Shown: positions 15,299 to 22,178 of the stretch, in pieces | How positions within the stretch are numbered: the stretch's first letter is position 1 | Layout of the letters: each line of letters opens with the position of its first letter | Source of the DNA: Clostridia bacterium | GTDB taxonomy: Bacteria; Bacillota_A; Clostridia; Christensenellales; Borkfalkiaceae | DNA length: 22,178 bases | Assembly: GCA_017457015.1 (NCBI GenBank) | Contig: JAFTIG010000040.1 | Location: forward strand, 1 to 22,178 | Direction: 5' to 3' | The notes under the pieces: model-generated | Seen by the model: only the letters and a program-made list of their open reading frames with translations | What the model was told of the DNA's origin: nothing | Databases searched by the model: none | Position numbers and translations under genes: made by a program

Positions 15299-15330
15299 TT
15301 CAACCCGAAAGACCGTTCTTTCGGGTTGAA
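15299..15330. terminator. Bidirectional terminator between guaA and the U32 gene
   Basis: TTCAACCCGAAAGA (15299-15312) and its exact complement (15317-15330): a perfect 14-bp stem with loop CCGT. On the minus strand seven T follow within two bases, so it strongly ends the U32 gene, whose stop codon touches the stem. On the plus strand TTATTTTAT follows. Confidence 0.93.
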
Positions 15331-17346
15331 TTATTTTATAAACTTTATATCAAACAAATAGAAAGTGCAAGTGGAAAGTTTTTTTCGTTTTAATTTCATA
15401 ACTTTGCCGCTCTCTAATCGGTATTCGTATCCGTCAGAATACAAACACTTATCGCACGAACCACCGACGTGCGCTTTTATAGGACAGTGGCGGAGCGTCA
15501 TAAACGGAAAATCAATTCTCTCTGAAATATTGCTCTCTGCCGTGATAAAGGGAATATTCATTAAAGCCGCAGAGTGCTTATTATACACGTTAAGCCCTGC
15601 TCCTGCAACGGTATCACTTCTAAAACTCAATGCGTAATAATTATTCGCAACCACTCCCACGCCCGTTTTTTCTATCAAGTCTTTGAGCATTTTCACGTCG
15701 TCTTCAAGTGCAAAATTAGGCGTGTCAAGATAGAGTTTTGCGTTTGCCTTTTCACAGCGTTCCTTTAGTTTTTTCACCTTTACAATATCGTAACTTTCCG
15801 GCGAATAGATAACGTTTTTTGCGGTTATTTTTTGATTCTCATCTTCTATAAACTCAAACTCCGTAAACTTTTTAACGCTTGTTATCTTTGGAATTTTTAT
15901 CTTTTCTAGTTGCCCTTTGCACTCGGTTAATAACGCGTACAACGCCGAGAAAACGTCTCGTCTAAACTCGTTGAGTTTGCTTTTTGGAATAAACACTTGA
16001 TCCAAAACGTCAACTTTAATCGTTGCGTCAAAGAACTCGCTTTTATTAAAATTTTCTTTTAGTTCATCTATTGAGAGCGGACGACTTTTTGCAGGGGTTA
16101 AAATCTCCCCACTTACCGCTATCTCTTTATCTCCCACGCAAATTCTAGCAGTTATAGGCGCGTCTACCGCCGCCGTAACCGCAATATCTACCATGCGCTT
16201 TTTGGTAACGGAAAGGGTACTTTCTTCTGCGTTAGAATCGACTATTAAACGCACAACGCTTCCGACCGCTACCGTTTGAGTAGTCGTTATACGATACCTA
16301 TCTTTTGCAGTTCGCTTTAAGTCGAACGCGGTAAGAGTAGTTTCCTTACCCGCACTGAAAAACTTAAAGGTGGATTTTGGGTAAAGCGTACGGTTTGACG
16401 ATATGAAAATCTCGTTAAACTTTTTACCCACTGTAACTTTTTCAACCTTTCCAACCTTTACACCTATATGAATATTAAGTTCTGAAATTATATTGCCGTG
16501 TCCGTTAAAATAGCCTTCGGTATTAGGTCTATTAAATGCAAGTTTTAGAGCGTCGTCGTCTATCTTTTTGCCGTTTAGAGCGTTAAAATATTCACGCGTG
16601 GCAGTTGCGACGTAAAAAGCGCGTCTTGCCCTGCCTTCAATCTTTATAGCGTCCACCCCCGCACTTTCAAGGTCTTTGAGCCTTTTACTCATATTGAAGT
16701 CCTTTGCGCTTAAAAGATAACCGCTCTTTAATTTTTTTCCGTCTTTAATAAGTGTATACGGCAGTCTGCAAAGTTGTTTACAACGTCCCCTGTTTCCGCT
16801 TGCGTTAAACAGATACGAACTCATATAGCAGTTCCCCGAAAAACTTACGCACAATGCGCCTTGCGCGAAATATTCGATTTCCAAACCCGTCTTATCTTTA
16901 ATCCGCTTAATTTCTTTAAGCGGTGTTTCACGAGCGAGTACCACTCTCTTTACCCCAAAACGTTTAAGGTATTCCACACCTTCTAAATTATGTAGTGCCA
17001 TTTGAGTGCTTGCGTGTATCTCTATTTGCGGATAATATTCGTGTATTAAACCTATGAGCCCCAAATCTTGAATTATAAAAGCGTCCACCCCGTAATTATA
17101 GCAAGTAACCACGGTATCGAGCGCACCTTGAAGTTCGTCGTCAGAAAACAGTATATTTATAGCAAGATGAACTTTAACCCCGTAAACGTGTGCAAAATCA
17201 ACGGCTTCTTTTATATCGTCAAGGTTAAAGCCGTCCACGTTATTGCGCGCATTAAACTCGTTTATACCCAAATAAACTTCGTCCGCACCGTTATATATTG
17301 CCGACTTTAAACACTCGGCGTTTCCTACTGGGGATAAAATCTTCAT
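15331..17346 (-). CDS. U32-family (peptidase U32/DUF3656-type) iron-sulfur protein
   Basis: 671-residue U32-family protein. Despite the historical name, characterised relatives TrhP (tRNA U34 hydroxylation) and RlhA (23S rRNA C2501 hydroxylation) act in prephenate-dependent RNA hydroxylation. The TIM-barrel-type N-terminus begins KILSPVGNAECLKSAI. The four cysteines of the signature are C166, C173, C189 and C193 (ALCVSFSGNC, then NRGRCKQLCR). The length, close to E. coli RlhA, fits the long form with a C-terminal domain. The residue before the first GALC motif is Q where many members have H. I start at 17346 (MKILSP); the ATG 6 codons upstream overlaps the -10 box, and the predicted transcription start is the A of the chosen ATG. 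Exact RNA target is unknown. Confidence 0.85.
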   Translation of the reverse strand: MKILSPVGNAECLKSAIYNGADEVYLGINEFNARNNVDGFNLDDIKEAVDFAHVYGVKVHLAINILFSDDELQGALDTVVTCYNYGVDAFIIQDLGLIGLIHEYYPQIEIHASTQMALHNLEGVEYLKRFGVKRVVLARETPLKEIKRIKDKTGLEIEYFAQGALCVSFSGNCYMSSYLFNASGNRGRCKQLCRLPYTLIKDGKKLKSGYLLSAKDFNMSKRLKDLESAGVDAIKIEGRARRAFYVATATREYFNALNGKKIDDDALKLAFNRPNTEGYFNGHGNIISELNIHIGVKVGKVEKVTVGKKFNEIFISSNRTLYPKSTFKFFSAGKETTLTAFDLKRTAKDRYRITTTQTVAVGSVVRLIVDSNAEESTLSVTKKRMVDIAVTAAVDAPITARICVGDKEIAVSGEILTPAKSRPLSIDELKENFNKSEFFDATIKVDVLDQVFIPKSKLNEFRRDVFSALYALLTECKGQLEKIKIPKITSVKKFTEFEFIEDENQKITAKNVIYSPESYDIVKVKKLKERCEKANAKLYLDTPNFALEDDVKMLKDLIEKTGVGVVANNYYALSFRSDTVAGAGLNVYNKHSAALMNIPFITAESNISERIDFPFMTLRHCPIKAHVGGSCDKCLYSDGYEYRLESGKVMKLKRKKLSTCTFYLFDIKFIK

Positions 17347-17352
17347 ATTTAT

Positions 17353-17381
17353 ATTGTAACACATTTTTACGACAAGTTAAA
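17353..17381 (-). promoter_or_regulatory. Promoter of the U32 gene, apparently leaderless
   Basis: Minus strand: -35 TTTAAC (17376-17381), 17-base spacer, -10 TACAAT (17353-17358). Counting seven bases from the -10 box puts +1 at 17346, the first base of the chosen start codon. Confidence 0.6.
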
Positions 17382-17390
17382 GCAGATTTA

Positions 17391-17419
17391 TTGAATTTTA
17401 AGTTAAAATATGATAAAAT
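17391..17419 (+). promoter_or_regulatory. Promoter of the alpha/beta hydrolase gene
   Basis: -35 TTGAAT (17391-17396), 17-base spacer, -10 TAAAAT (17414-17419). Predicted start near 17426, just before the TGGAG ribosome site (17426-17430). It lies back to back with the U32 promoter. Confidence 0.65.
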
Positions 17420-17438
17420 AACGTTTGGAGATGAAATT

Positions 17439-18374
17439 ATGATTTATTACGTTTTATCAGGCGTTTTAATTTTTCTATTGATCGCCTTCTTTATCGTAAC
17501 GCATATATGTTTTAGGCTTGCCTTTTACGTACCGAATAAGCGCAAGAATAAACCGCTACCCGTAGGTGGTAAATATGAAAACTATTTAGACGATATTAAC
17601 CGTTGGGCAAAAGAAACCGAACAACTTTCCTACCGCGACGTTTATATTAAGTCTTTCGACGGTTTAATTCTTCACGGAAAATTTTACGAATATAAAAAAG
17701 GCGCGCCTATCGAGATTATGTTTCACGGCTATCGCGGTACGGTCGAGCGCGACCTATGCGGTGGTATTCAGCGTTGTTTTGAACTGCGCCGTAGCGCACT
17801 GCTCGTCGACCACCGCGCAAGCGGAAAAAGTCAAGGAAACGTTATAACGTTCGGTATAAAAGAACGTTACGACTGCGTGCGTTGGGCAGAGTTCGTGTTA
17901 AACGAATTTGGAAAAGACGTTAAAGTGCTTATAACGGGTATATCCATGGGCGCAGCAACGGTGCTTATGGCAAGCAGTATGACTTTACCTGAAAACGTAG
18001 AAGGCGTTATAGCCGATTGCGGATATTCTTCAATAAAAGATATTATTAAGTTAACAGTCAAAAAAATGAAACTTTCCCCCGCCTTTTTTTATCCGTTTAT
18101 TAAACTCGGCGCTATTATATACGGTGGATTTAATCCCGACGAATATTCCCCAAAACAAGCAATGCAAAACGCAAAACTGCCCGTTCTTTTTATACACGGC
18201 GGTGACGACGATTTCGTACCGACTTATATGAGTGAAATAAATTACGACGCTTGCTCGCAAAAGAAAAAGTTGGTAATTATTGACGGTGCAAGCCACGGTA
18301 TGAGTTTCCCCGTCCAACAAAACACTTACGTTTCAGCAATAGAAGAGTTTTTCCCAAACGATTTCAAAGGCTAA
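17439..18374 (+). CDS. Membrane-anchored alpha/beta hydrolase
   Basis: 311 residues. An N-terminal hydrophobic helix (about 2-22) likely anchors the protein in the membrane with the catalytic domain outside or at the surface; no lipobox or clear signal-peptidase site is visible. The hydrolase domain shows HGYRG (96-100, oxyanion region), the nucleophile elbow GISMG with Ser169, an acid in GGDDDF (Asp256-258) and the histidine in GASHG (His286), so a Ser-Asp-His triad is complete. It resembles the Bem46/YfhR-type and peptidase-S9-like hydrolases of Firmicutes. Substrate is unknown. The start at 17439 has GGAG 8 bases upstream; a longer open frame reaching back to 17298 would read through the promoter. 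Confidence 0.88.
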   Translation: MIYYVLSGVLIFLLIAFFIVTHICFRLAFYVPNKRKNKPLPVGGKYENYLDDINRWAKETEQLSYRDVYIKSFDGLILHGKFYEYKKGAPIEIMFHGYRGTVERDLCGGIQRCFELRRSALLVDHRASGKSQGNVITFGIKERYDCVRWAEFVLNEFGKDVKVLITGISMGAATVLMASSMTLPENVEGVIADCGYSSIKDIIKLTVKKMKLSPAFFYPFIKLGAIIYGGFNPDEYSPKQAMQNAKLPVLFIHGGDDDFVPTYMSEINYDACSQKKKLVIIDGASHGMSFPVQQNTYVSAIEEFFPNDFKG

Positions 18375-18411
18375 ATTACAGATAGAAGAAAAACGAATAA
18401 CCGATATAAGC

Positions 18412-18430
18412 AAAAAAATACTATTTTTTT
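18412..18430 (+). terminator. Possible AT-only terminator after the hydrolase gene
   Basis: AAAAAAATA-C-TATTTTTTT is a perfect 9-base palindrome around one base, ending in a run of T. Having no G-C pairs it is a weak stem, so the call is tentative. Confidence 0.35.
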
Positions 18431-18451
18431 ATCTTTGTCAGTTTGAACTTA

Positions 18452-18480
18452 TTTACAAACGGCGCATTATTTGTTATAAT
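18452..18480 (+). promoter_or_regulatory. Promoter of purC
   Basis: -35 TTTACA (18452-18457), 17-base spacer, perfect -10 TATAAT (18475-18480). Predicted start near 18487 gives a 41-base leader. GAGG is at 18518-18521. It shares ATTTGTTATAATAT with the fumC promoter. Confidence 0.8.
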
Positions 18481-18527
18481 ATTGCCGTAAATATAAAAAA
18501 ACAAATTATTAATAGACGAGGCGAATT

Positions 18528-19226
18528 ATGAAAAAACTTTACGCAGGCAAAACCAAAGACGTATATCAACTTGACAACGGCAACGTTATGCTTAAATTTA
18601 AGGATGACTGTACCGGCAAAGACGGCGTTTTCGATCCGGGTGAAAACTCTGTAGGTCTTACCATTGACGGTATAGGCAAAGCCAACCTTAAATCTTCAGT
18701 TTATTACTTTGAAATGCTTAAAAAAGCGGGCGTTAAAACTCACTACGTTTCCGCTGATCTTGAAAACGCTACTATGGAAGTTCTTCCTGCAGAGTGTTTC
18801 GGCAAGGCTCAAGGCGGTAACGGGCTTGAAGTTATTTGCCGTTTAGTTGCAACCGGCAGTTTTATCAGAAGATACGGCGAATATATTAAAGACGGTACTG
18901 TAATCGACGGCGGTTACGTTGAATGTACTTTCAAAAACGACGAAAAGGGCGATCCGTTAGTTACCGGTGAAGGTCTTGCAGTTCTCGGCGTTATGTCCCC
19001 CGAAATGTTTGAAAGCATGAAAGCGCAAACTTTGAAAATTACCAAAATCGTTGCGGACGACCTTAAAACTATCGGCTGTGATCTTTGGGATATTAAGTTT
19101 GAATTTGGTTACAACAATGGAGAAGTTATTTTAATCGACGAAATAGCGTCGGGAAATATGCGCGTTTACAAAGACGGCAAAATCGTTCCCCCCGTTGAAC
19201 TCACTAAACTCATCAACGAAAGATAA
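18528..19226 (+). CDS. purC: SAICAR synthase (phosphoribosylaminoimidazole-succinocarboxamide synthase)
   Basis: 232-residue PurC, which joins aspartate to CAIR using ATP in de novo purine synthesis. Visible motifs are [11 protein letters not shown] (5-15, ATP site), [19 protein letters not shown] (about 103-121), [10 protein letters not shown] and [17 protein letters not shown] near the C-terminus. The last motif differs from the E. coli type (DEISPDTCR) but matches a recognised clostridial PurC subgroup. The start is fixed by GAGG 6 bases upstream. No other pur gene adjoins it, and no purine riboswitch is visible in its short leader. It is followed by a hairpin and then by the ygjV-like gene. 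Confidence 0.95.
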   Translation: MKKLYAGKTKDVYQLDNGNVMLKFKDDCTGKDGVFDPGENSVGLTIDGIGKANLKSSVYYFEMLKKAGVKTHYVSADLENATMEVLPAECFGKAQGGNGLEVICRLVATGSFIRRYGEYIKDGTVIDGGYVECTFKNDEKGDPLVTGEGLAVLGVMSPEMFESMKAQTLKITKIVADDLKTIGCDLWDIKFEFGYNNGEVILIDEIASGNMRVYKDGKIVPPVELTKLINER

Positions 19227-19245
19227 TAAATATTTATAAATCACG

Positions 19246-19272
19246 AGAGCTACCTTTCGGGTGGCTCTTTCT
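19246..19272 (+). terminator. Terminator after purC
   Basis: AGAGCTACC (19246-19254) pairs with GGTGGCTCT (19260-19268), with one G-U pair, over a short loop, followed by TTTCTT. The next gene starts 14 bases on with no visible promoter, so read-through may be needed for it. Confidence 0.75.
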
Positions 19273-19285
19273 TATATTTACCGTT

Positions 19286-19900
19286 ATGGAATTCTTAAAT
19301 AATCTTTCAAAAGATATAGTAGCCATATTATCTCCGCTCGGAATATGGTATACTATAATAACAAACTTTATAGGCGTTATTGCAATAATACTTTTGGCAC
19401 TCTCTTTTCAAATGAAATCGCGAAAGAAACTTCTATTCGTGTTTATTTTCTCACAACTGTGCTGGGCACTGTATTTTTCTTTGCAAGGAGATCTCTCAAG
19501 CGGAGTAATGTGTACGTTAAGTATTGTGATGTCGCTCATCTTTATGCAACGTGAAAAACATAAATGGGCAAACAGTATACTGTGGCTATTCTTCTTTATT
19601 GCGCTTATGCTCACTTGTTCAATATTGACGTTTAAAAACGACTGGAGAAATCTTTTCCCCTTATTCGGAAATTTGTTAACGACCATATCTTTCTTTATGC
19701 TCAATGAAAAGGTACTGCGCGTTATAAATATAGAAACGTACCTTTGCTGGATGGGAAACAGTATTTCTAAATTCTATATCGTGGCGTTAATAAGCGATAC
19801 TTTGACTTTTATATCCGTTATAGTATCAATCATAAGATTTAATAAAAAGCAAAAAGAAACACCGACACCCGAAAGCACGTTAACCCAAACTGAAAACTAA
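19286..19900 (+). CDS. YgjV-family inner membrane protein
   Basis: 204-residue protein with about five to six hydrophobic helices (roughly 22-42, 48-66, 70-87, 95-112, 122-140, 160-182) and a polar threonine-rich tail. The sequence around QMKSRKKLLFVFIFSQLCWALYF (helix 2) and the overall layout match the bacterial YgjV family, whose function is unknown. No Shine-Dalgarno motif is visible before the ATG, and the only close upstream signal is the purC terminator, so expression may depend on read-through. No conserved catalytic residue can be pointed to. Family assignment is moderate. Confidence 0.75.
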   Translation: MEFLNNLSKDIVAILSPLGIWYTIITNFIGVIAIILLALSFQMKSRKKLLFVFIFSQLCWALYFSLQGDLSSGVMCTLSIVMSLIFMQREKHKWANSILWLFFFIALMLTCSILTFKNDWRNLFPLFGNLLTTISFFMLNEKVLRVINIETYLCWMGNSISKFYIVALISDTLTFISVIVSIIRFNKKQKETPTPESTLTQTEN

Positions 19901-19916
19901 TAACGATTTTATGATT

Positions 19917-19942
19917 AAAGCCACTCAAATGAGTGGCTTTTT
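19917..19942. terminator. Bidirectional terminator between ygjV and pflA
   Basis: AAAGCCACTC (19917-19926) / GAGTGGCTTT (19931-19940), a perfect 10-bp stem with loop AAAT. TTTTT follows on the plus strand. The stem lies 3 bases after the pflA stop on the minus strand, followed there by TTTAATC. Confidence 0.92.
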
Positions 19943-19943
19943 A

Positions 19944-20642
19944 TTACTTTAAATATTCGTTTAATTCTTGCATTTTTTCTTTCGTCGGAATTGGTATATC
20001 CTTAAAAGGAAAATCAATTTTTAGTTGGTCGTATTTTACTTGACATATTTTTCTAAACGGCAAAAGTTCAATTTTATCTACGCACAGATGAGTTTTTGAT
20101 ATCATTTTAAGTCTTAAAATATTATCTACGTCGTCGTTAACGGTAGGTATTATTACCTGTCGTAGCGTCGTTGGGATTTTATTTTTATTCAAATATTCCA
20201 AAAACTCCATTACGGATGCAAGTTCACATCCAACGTGTTTTTTATAAAGTTTTCCGTCCGTATACTTTATATCCAAAAGCACGCGGTCGGTAACCGTTAA
20301 AAGTTTTTTGACACTATCGTTTAGTATACAACCTGACGTGTCAAGACAAGTGTTTATGCCTTGCGCGTGGCACTCCAAAAACAGTTCTTTTACAAATTCC
20401 GCTTGAATTAAAGGCTCTCCGCCCGATACGGTAATCCCACCGTCCGTGCCAAAATACTCTTTATAATGCGTTACTTTATCTACTATTTGACGTGCAGAAT
20501 ATTCAGTGCCGTGTAAATTCCAAGTATCGGGATTATGACAACAACTGCAACGCAAAGGACAACCTTGCAAAAAGACTACGAATCTTACGCCCGGTCCGTC
20601 AACCGTACCTAGACTTTGAAAAGAGTGAATTTTACCCGTCAT
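19944..20642 (-). CDS. pflA: Pyruvate formate-lyase activating enzyme
   Basis: 232-residue radical SAM glycyl-radical activase. The cluster motif CxxxCxxC is C28-PLR-C32-SC-C35 near the N-terminus, after the family lead [18 protein letters not shown]. Next comes the SAM-contact GGEPL motif ([12 protein letters not shown]). It uses the 4Fe-4S cluster and SAM to abstract a hydrogen from the active glycine of PflB. It lacks the two extra ferredoxin motifs found in the larger activases of other glycyl-radical enzymes, which supports PflA proper. It overlaps the pflB stop by 4 bases (ATGA) without its own ribosome site, so translation is coupled. It ends at a strong terminator. Confidence 0.94.
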   Translation of the reverse strand: MTGKIHSFQSLGTVDGPGVRFVVFLQGCPLRCSCCHNPDTWNLHGTEYSARQIVDKVTHYKEYFGTDGGITVSGGEPLIQAEFVKELFLECHAQGINTCLDTSGCILNDSVKKLLTVTDRVLLDIKYTDGKLYKKHVGCELASVMEFLEYLNKNKIPTTLRQVIIPTVNDDVDNILRLKMISKTHLCVDKIELLPFRKICQVKYDQLKIDFPFKDIPIPTKEKMQELNEYLK

Positions 20643-22178
20643 AAAGCGTCGTGGAAAGTACGGCTTATAACTTCTTTTTGCTGTTCGCGAGAGAGTTTGT
20701 TAAAGTTTACCGCATACCCCGAAACTCTTATGGTAAGATTTGGGTAGTCTTCGGGATTTTCATAAGCCTTTAATAGCGTTTCACGATTTAAGACGTTGAC
20801 GTTTATATGATGCGCCATCTTCTTAAAATAGCCGTCCAATATCGCCACGAGATTATTAATCCGTTCTTCTTCGCTCTTGCCGAGTGCGTCGGGAGTTATT
20901 GAGAAAGTGTTAGAAATACCGTCGCGGCAGTCGTCGTAACTGATTTTTGCTACCGAATTTAGAGATGCGAGCGCACCGTTTTCTTCACGGTTATGCATAG
21001 GATTAGCGCCGGGTGCAAATGGCTCGCACGCTGCTCTTCCGTCAGGAGTAGCGCCCGTATTTTTCCCGTACATAACGTTTGACGTTATAGTGAGTACCGA
21101 AAGAGTATGTTCTGCATTACGGTAGGTAGGTGTTTTTCTAAGTTCTTCTATAACCTTATGCGCCGTCTCTTTTGCAATTAAATCTACTCTATCGTCGTCG
21201 TTGCCGTATTTGGGGAAATCGCCTTCTCTAATAAAGTCTACGATATAACCCTGTTCGTTCTTTATAGGCTTAACGCATGCATATTTAATAGCGCTCAAAG
21301 AATCGCTGACGACCGAAAGTCCTGCCACGCCGAACGCCATAAAACGGTGCACTTCAGTATCGTGCAAAGCCATCTGCGTTTTTTCGTAAGCATACTTATC
21401 GTGCATATAATGAATAATATTCATGGTATTGACGTAAAGTTTTGAAAGCCAAGCAATATACTCGTCAAAACGTGCCTTTACCGTATCGTAATCGAGTTTA
21501 TCGTCCGATAAAACTGGCATTTGCGGTCCTATGTGGATATTGCTCGTGGTATCGTAACCGCCGTTTATTGCAATAAGTAATAGTTTAGCAAGGTTACAAC
21601 GCGCGCCGAAAAACTGCATTTGTTTTCCGACCTTCATTGCCGAAACACAACACGCAATAGCGTAATCGTCGCCGTAAATCGGGCGCATTAAATCGTCGTT
21701 TTCATACTGAATAGAATCGGTGTCTTTAGATACCTTTGCGCAGAACTTTTTAAACCCGTCGGGCAGGCTATTAGACCAAAGCACCGTAAGGTTGGGCTCG
21801 GGAGAAGAGCCAAGCGTATAAAGGGTGTTAAGCACTCTAAAGCTACTCTTTGTAACGAGCGTTCTGCCGTCTTCACCCATACCGCCGACTGCTTCGGTTA
21901 TCCACATAGGATCACCACCGAAAAGTTCGTTATATTCGGGCGTTCTCAAATGTCTTGCTATGCGGAGTTTAATGACGAAATCGTCCATAATTTCTTGCGC
22001 GCCTTGTTCGGTGAGAATACCTTCTGAAATATCACGCTCAAAATAAATATCAAAAAATGTACTTACGCGTCCTAAAGACATTGCCGCGCCGTTCTGTTCT
22101 TTGATAGCGCCAAGATATGCAAAATAAGTCCACTGCACTGCTTCTTTTGCGTTTGCGGCAGGCTCGCTAATATCGTAA
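20639..22178 (-). CDS. pflB: Formate C-acetyltransferase (pyruvate formate-lyase), 5' end missing
   Basis: 512 C-terminal residues are visible; the frame stays open to the right window edge (YDISEPAAN), and full PflB is about 750, so roughly 240 N-terminal residues are cut off. PFL cleaves pyruvate with CoA to acetyl-CoA and formate, the main anaerobic pyruvate route in such fermenters. The catalytic cysteine pair is at 21647-21652 (IACCVSAM). The radical glycine is encoded at 20717-20719 within [10 protein letters not shown] near the C-terminus. The first methionine-like GTG inside the window is internal, not the start. Both radical-chemistry sites are intact, so this is a functional PFL rather than a diol dehydratase or other glycyl-radical relative. 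It is followed by pflA in one operon. Confidence 0.95.
   Translation of the reverse strand, partial: YDISEPAANAKEAVQWTYFAYLGAIKEQNGAAMSLGRVSTFFDIYFERDISEGILTEQGAQEIMDDFVIKLRIARHLRTPEYNELFGGDPMWITEAVGGMGEDGRTLVTKSSFRVLNTLYTLGSSPEPNLTVLWSNSLPDGFKKFCAKVSKDTDSIQYENDDLMRPIYGDDYAIACCVSAMKVGKQMQFFGARCNLAKLLLIAINGGYDTTSNIHIGPQMPVLSDDKLDYDTVKARFDEYIAWLSKLYVNTMNIIHYMHDKYAYEKTQMALHDTEVHRFMAFGVAGLSVVSDSLSAIKYACVKPIKNEQGYIVDFIREGDFPKYGNDDDRVDLIAKETAHKVIEELRKTPTYRNAEHTLSVLTITSNVMYGKNTGATPDGRAACEPFAPGANPMHNREENGALASLNSVAKISYDDCRDGISNTFSITPDALGKSEEERINNLVAILDGYFKKMAHHINVNVLNRETLLKAYENPEDYPNLTIRVSGYAVNFNKLSREQQKEVISRTFHDAL

Noticed and set aside
17298..17438. N-terminal extension of the alpha/beta hydrolase back to 17298
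   Set aside because: It would read through both divergent promoters and into the U32 gene; the ATG at 17439 has a good ribosome site and starts a membrane helix.
22136..22178. pflB starting at the GTG near 22138
   Set aside because: The frame continues upstream with PflB-like sequence (YDISEPAAN), so the real start lies beyond the window.
1..22178. Mobile elements, CRISPR arrays, tRNA or rRNA genes
   Set aside because: No transposase, integrase, terminal repeats, regular spaced repeats or tRNA-like T-loop sequences were seen on reading both strands by eye.

Overview
The window comes from a strictly anaerobic, fermentative bacterium. Four things point to Bacillota/Clostridia: a pyruvate formate-lyase with its activase, a bacterial heterodisulfide-reductase-like (Hdr) electron-transfer module, strong AAGGAG-type ribosome binding sites, and sigma-A promoters with 16-17 base spacers. 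GC is low to moderate by eye. An uncultured gut Clostridia lineage (Christensenellales-like) would fit the style of the genes, but that is a guess. I see no transposase, phage gene, integrase, CRISPR array, tRNA or rRNA. The window is a normal, densely packed chromosome segment.

Left to right. (1) 1-4731, minus: a five-gene operon, fumC-hdrB-hdrC-hdrA-mvhD, the last gene cut by the left edge. A class II fumarase leads a complete HdrBCA module and an MvhD/FlpD-type subunit, with nested ribosome binding sites and one consensus promoter at 4822-4850. (2) 5063-6109, plus: azlC-azlD, a two-component branched-chain amino acid exporter, closed by a perfect 16-bp bidirectional terminator. (3) 6242-6886, minus: a HAD phosphatase whose promoter overlaps the terminator hairpin of the next operon. 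(4) 6959-9979, minus: a three-gene glycerol-3-phosphate dehydrogenase-like operon (FAD dehydrogenase with a C-terminal 2Fe-2S domain, FAD/NAD oxidoreductase, DUF1667 cysteine protein), with a divergent DeoR-family regulator (10136-10885). (5) 10912-14061, minus: a Pr6Pr-family membrane protein, a sodium:neurotransmitter-type symporter and a DMT/EamA transporter. (6) 14294-15274, plus: a GMP synthase ATP-pyrophosphatase without the glutaminase domain. (7) 15331-17346, minus: a U32-family Fe-S RNA-modification-type protein, probably from a leaderless mRNA. (8) 17439-19900, plus: a membrane-anchored alpha/beta hydrolase, purC and a ygjV-like membrane protein. (9) 19944 to the right edge, minus: pflB (5' end missing) and pflA.

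The genes suggest mixed-acid type fermentation. Pyruvate is cleaved to acetyl-CoA and formate by PFL, glycerol-3-phosphate is oxidised by a flavin/Fe-S complex, and malate is dehydrated to fumarate next to an Hdr module that could feed or bifurcate electrons. The most notable point is fumarase placed first in an hdrBCA-mvhD operon. HdrB and HdrC correspond to the two halves of TfrB, the electron-transfer subunit of archaeal thiol:fumarate reductase. An Hdr-linked, possibly electron-bifurcating fumarate reduction system is therefore a testable idea, and the gene beyond the left edge is the critical missing evidence.
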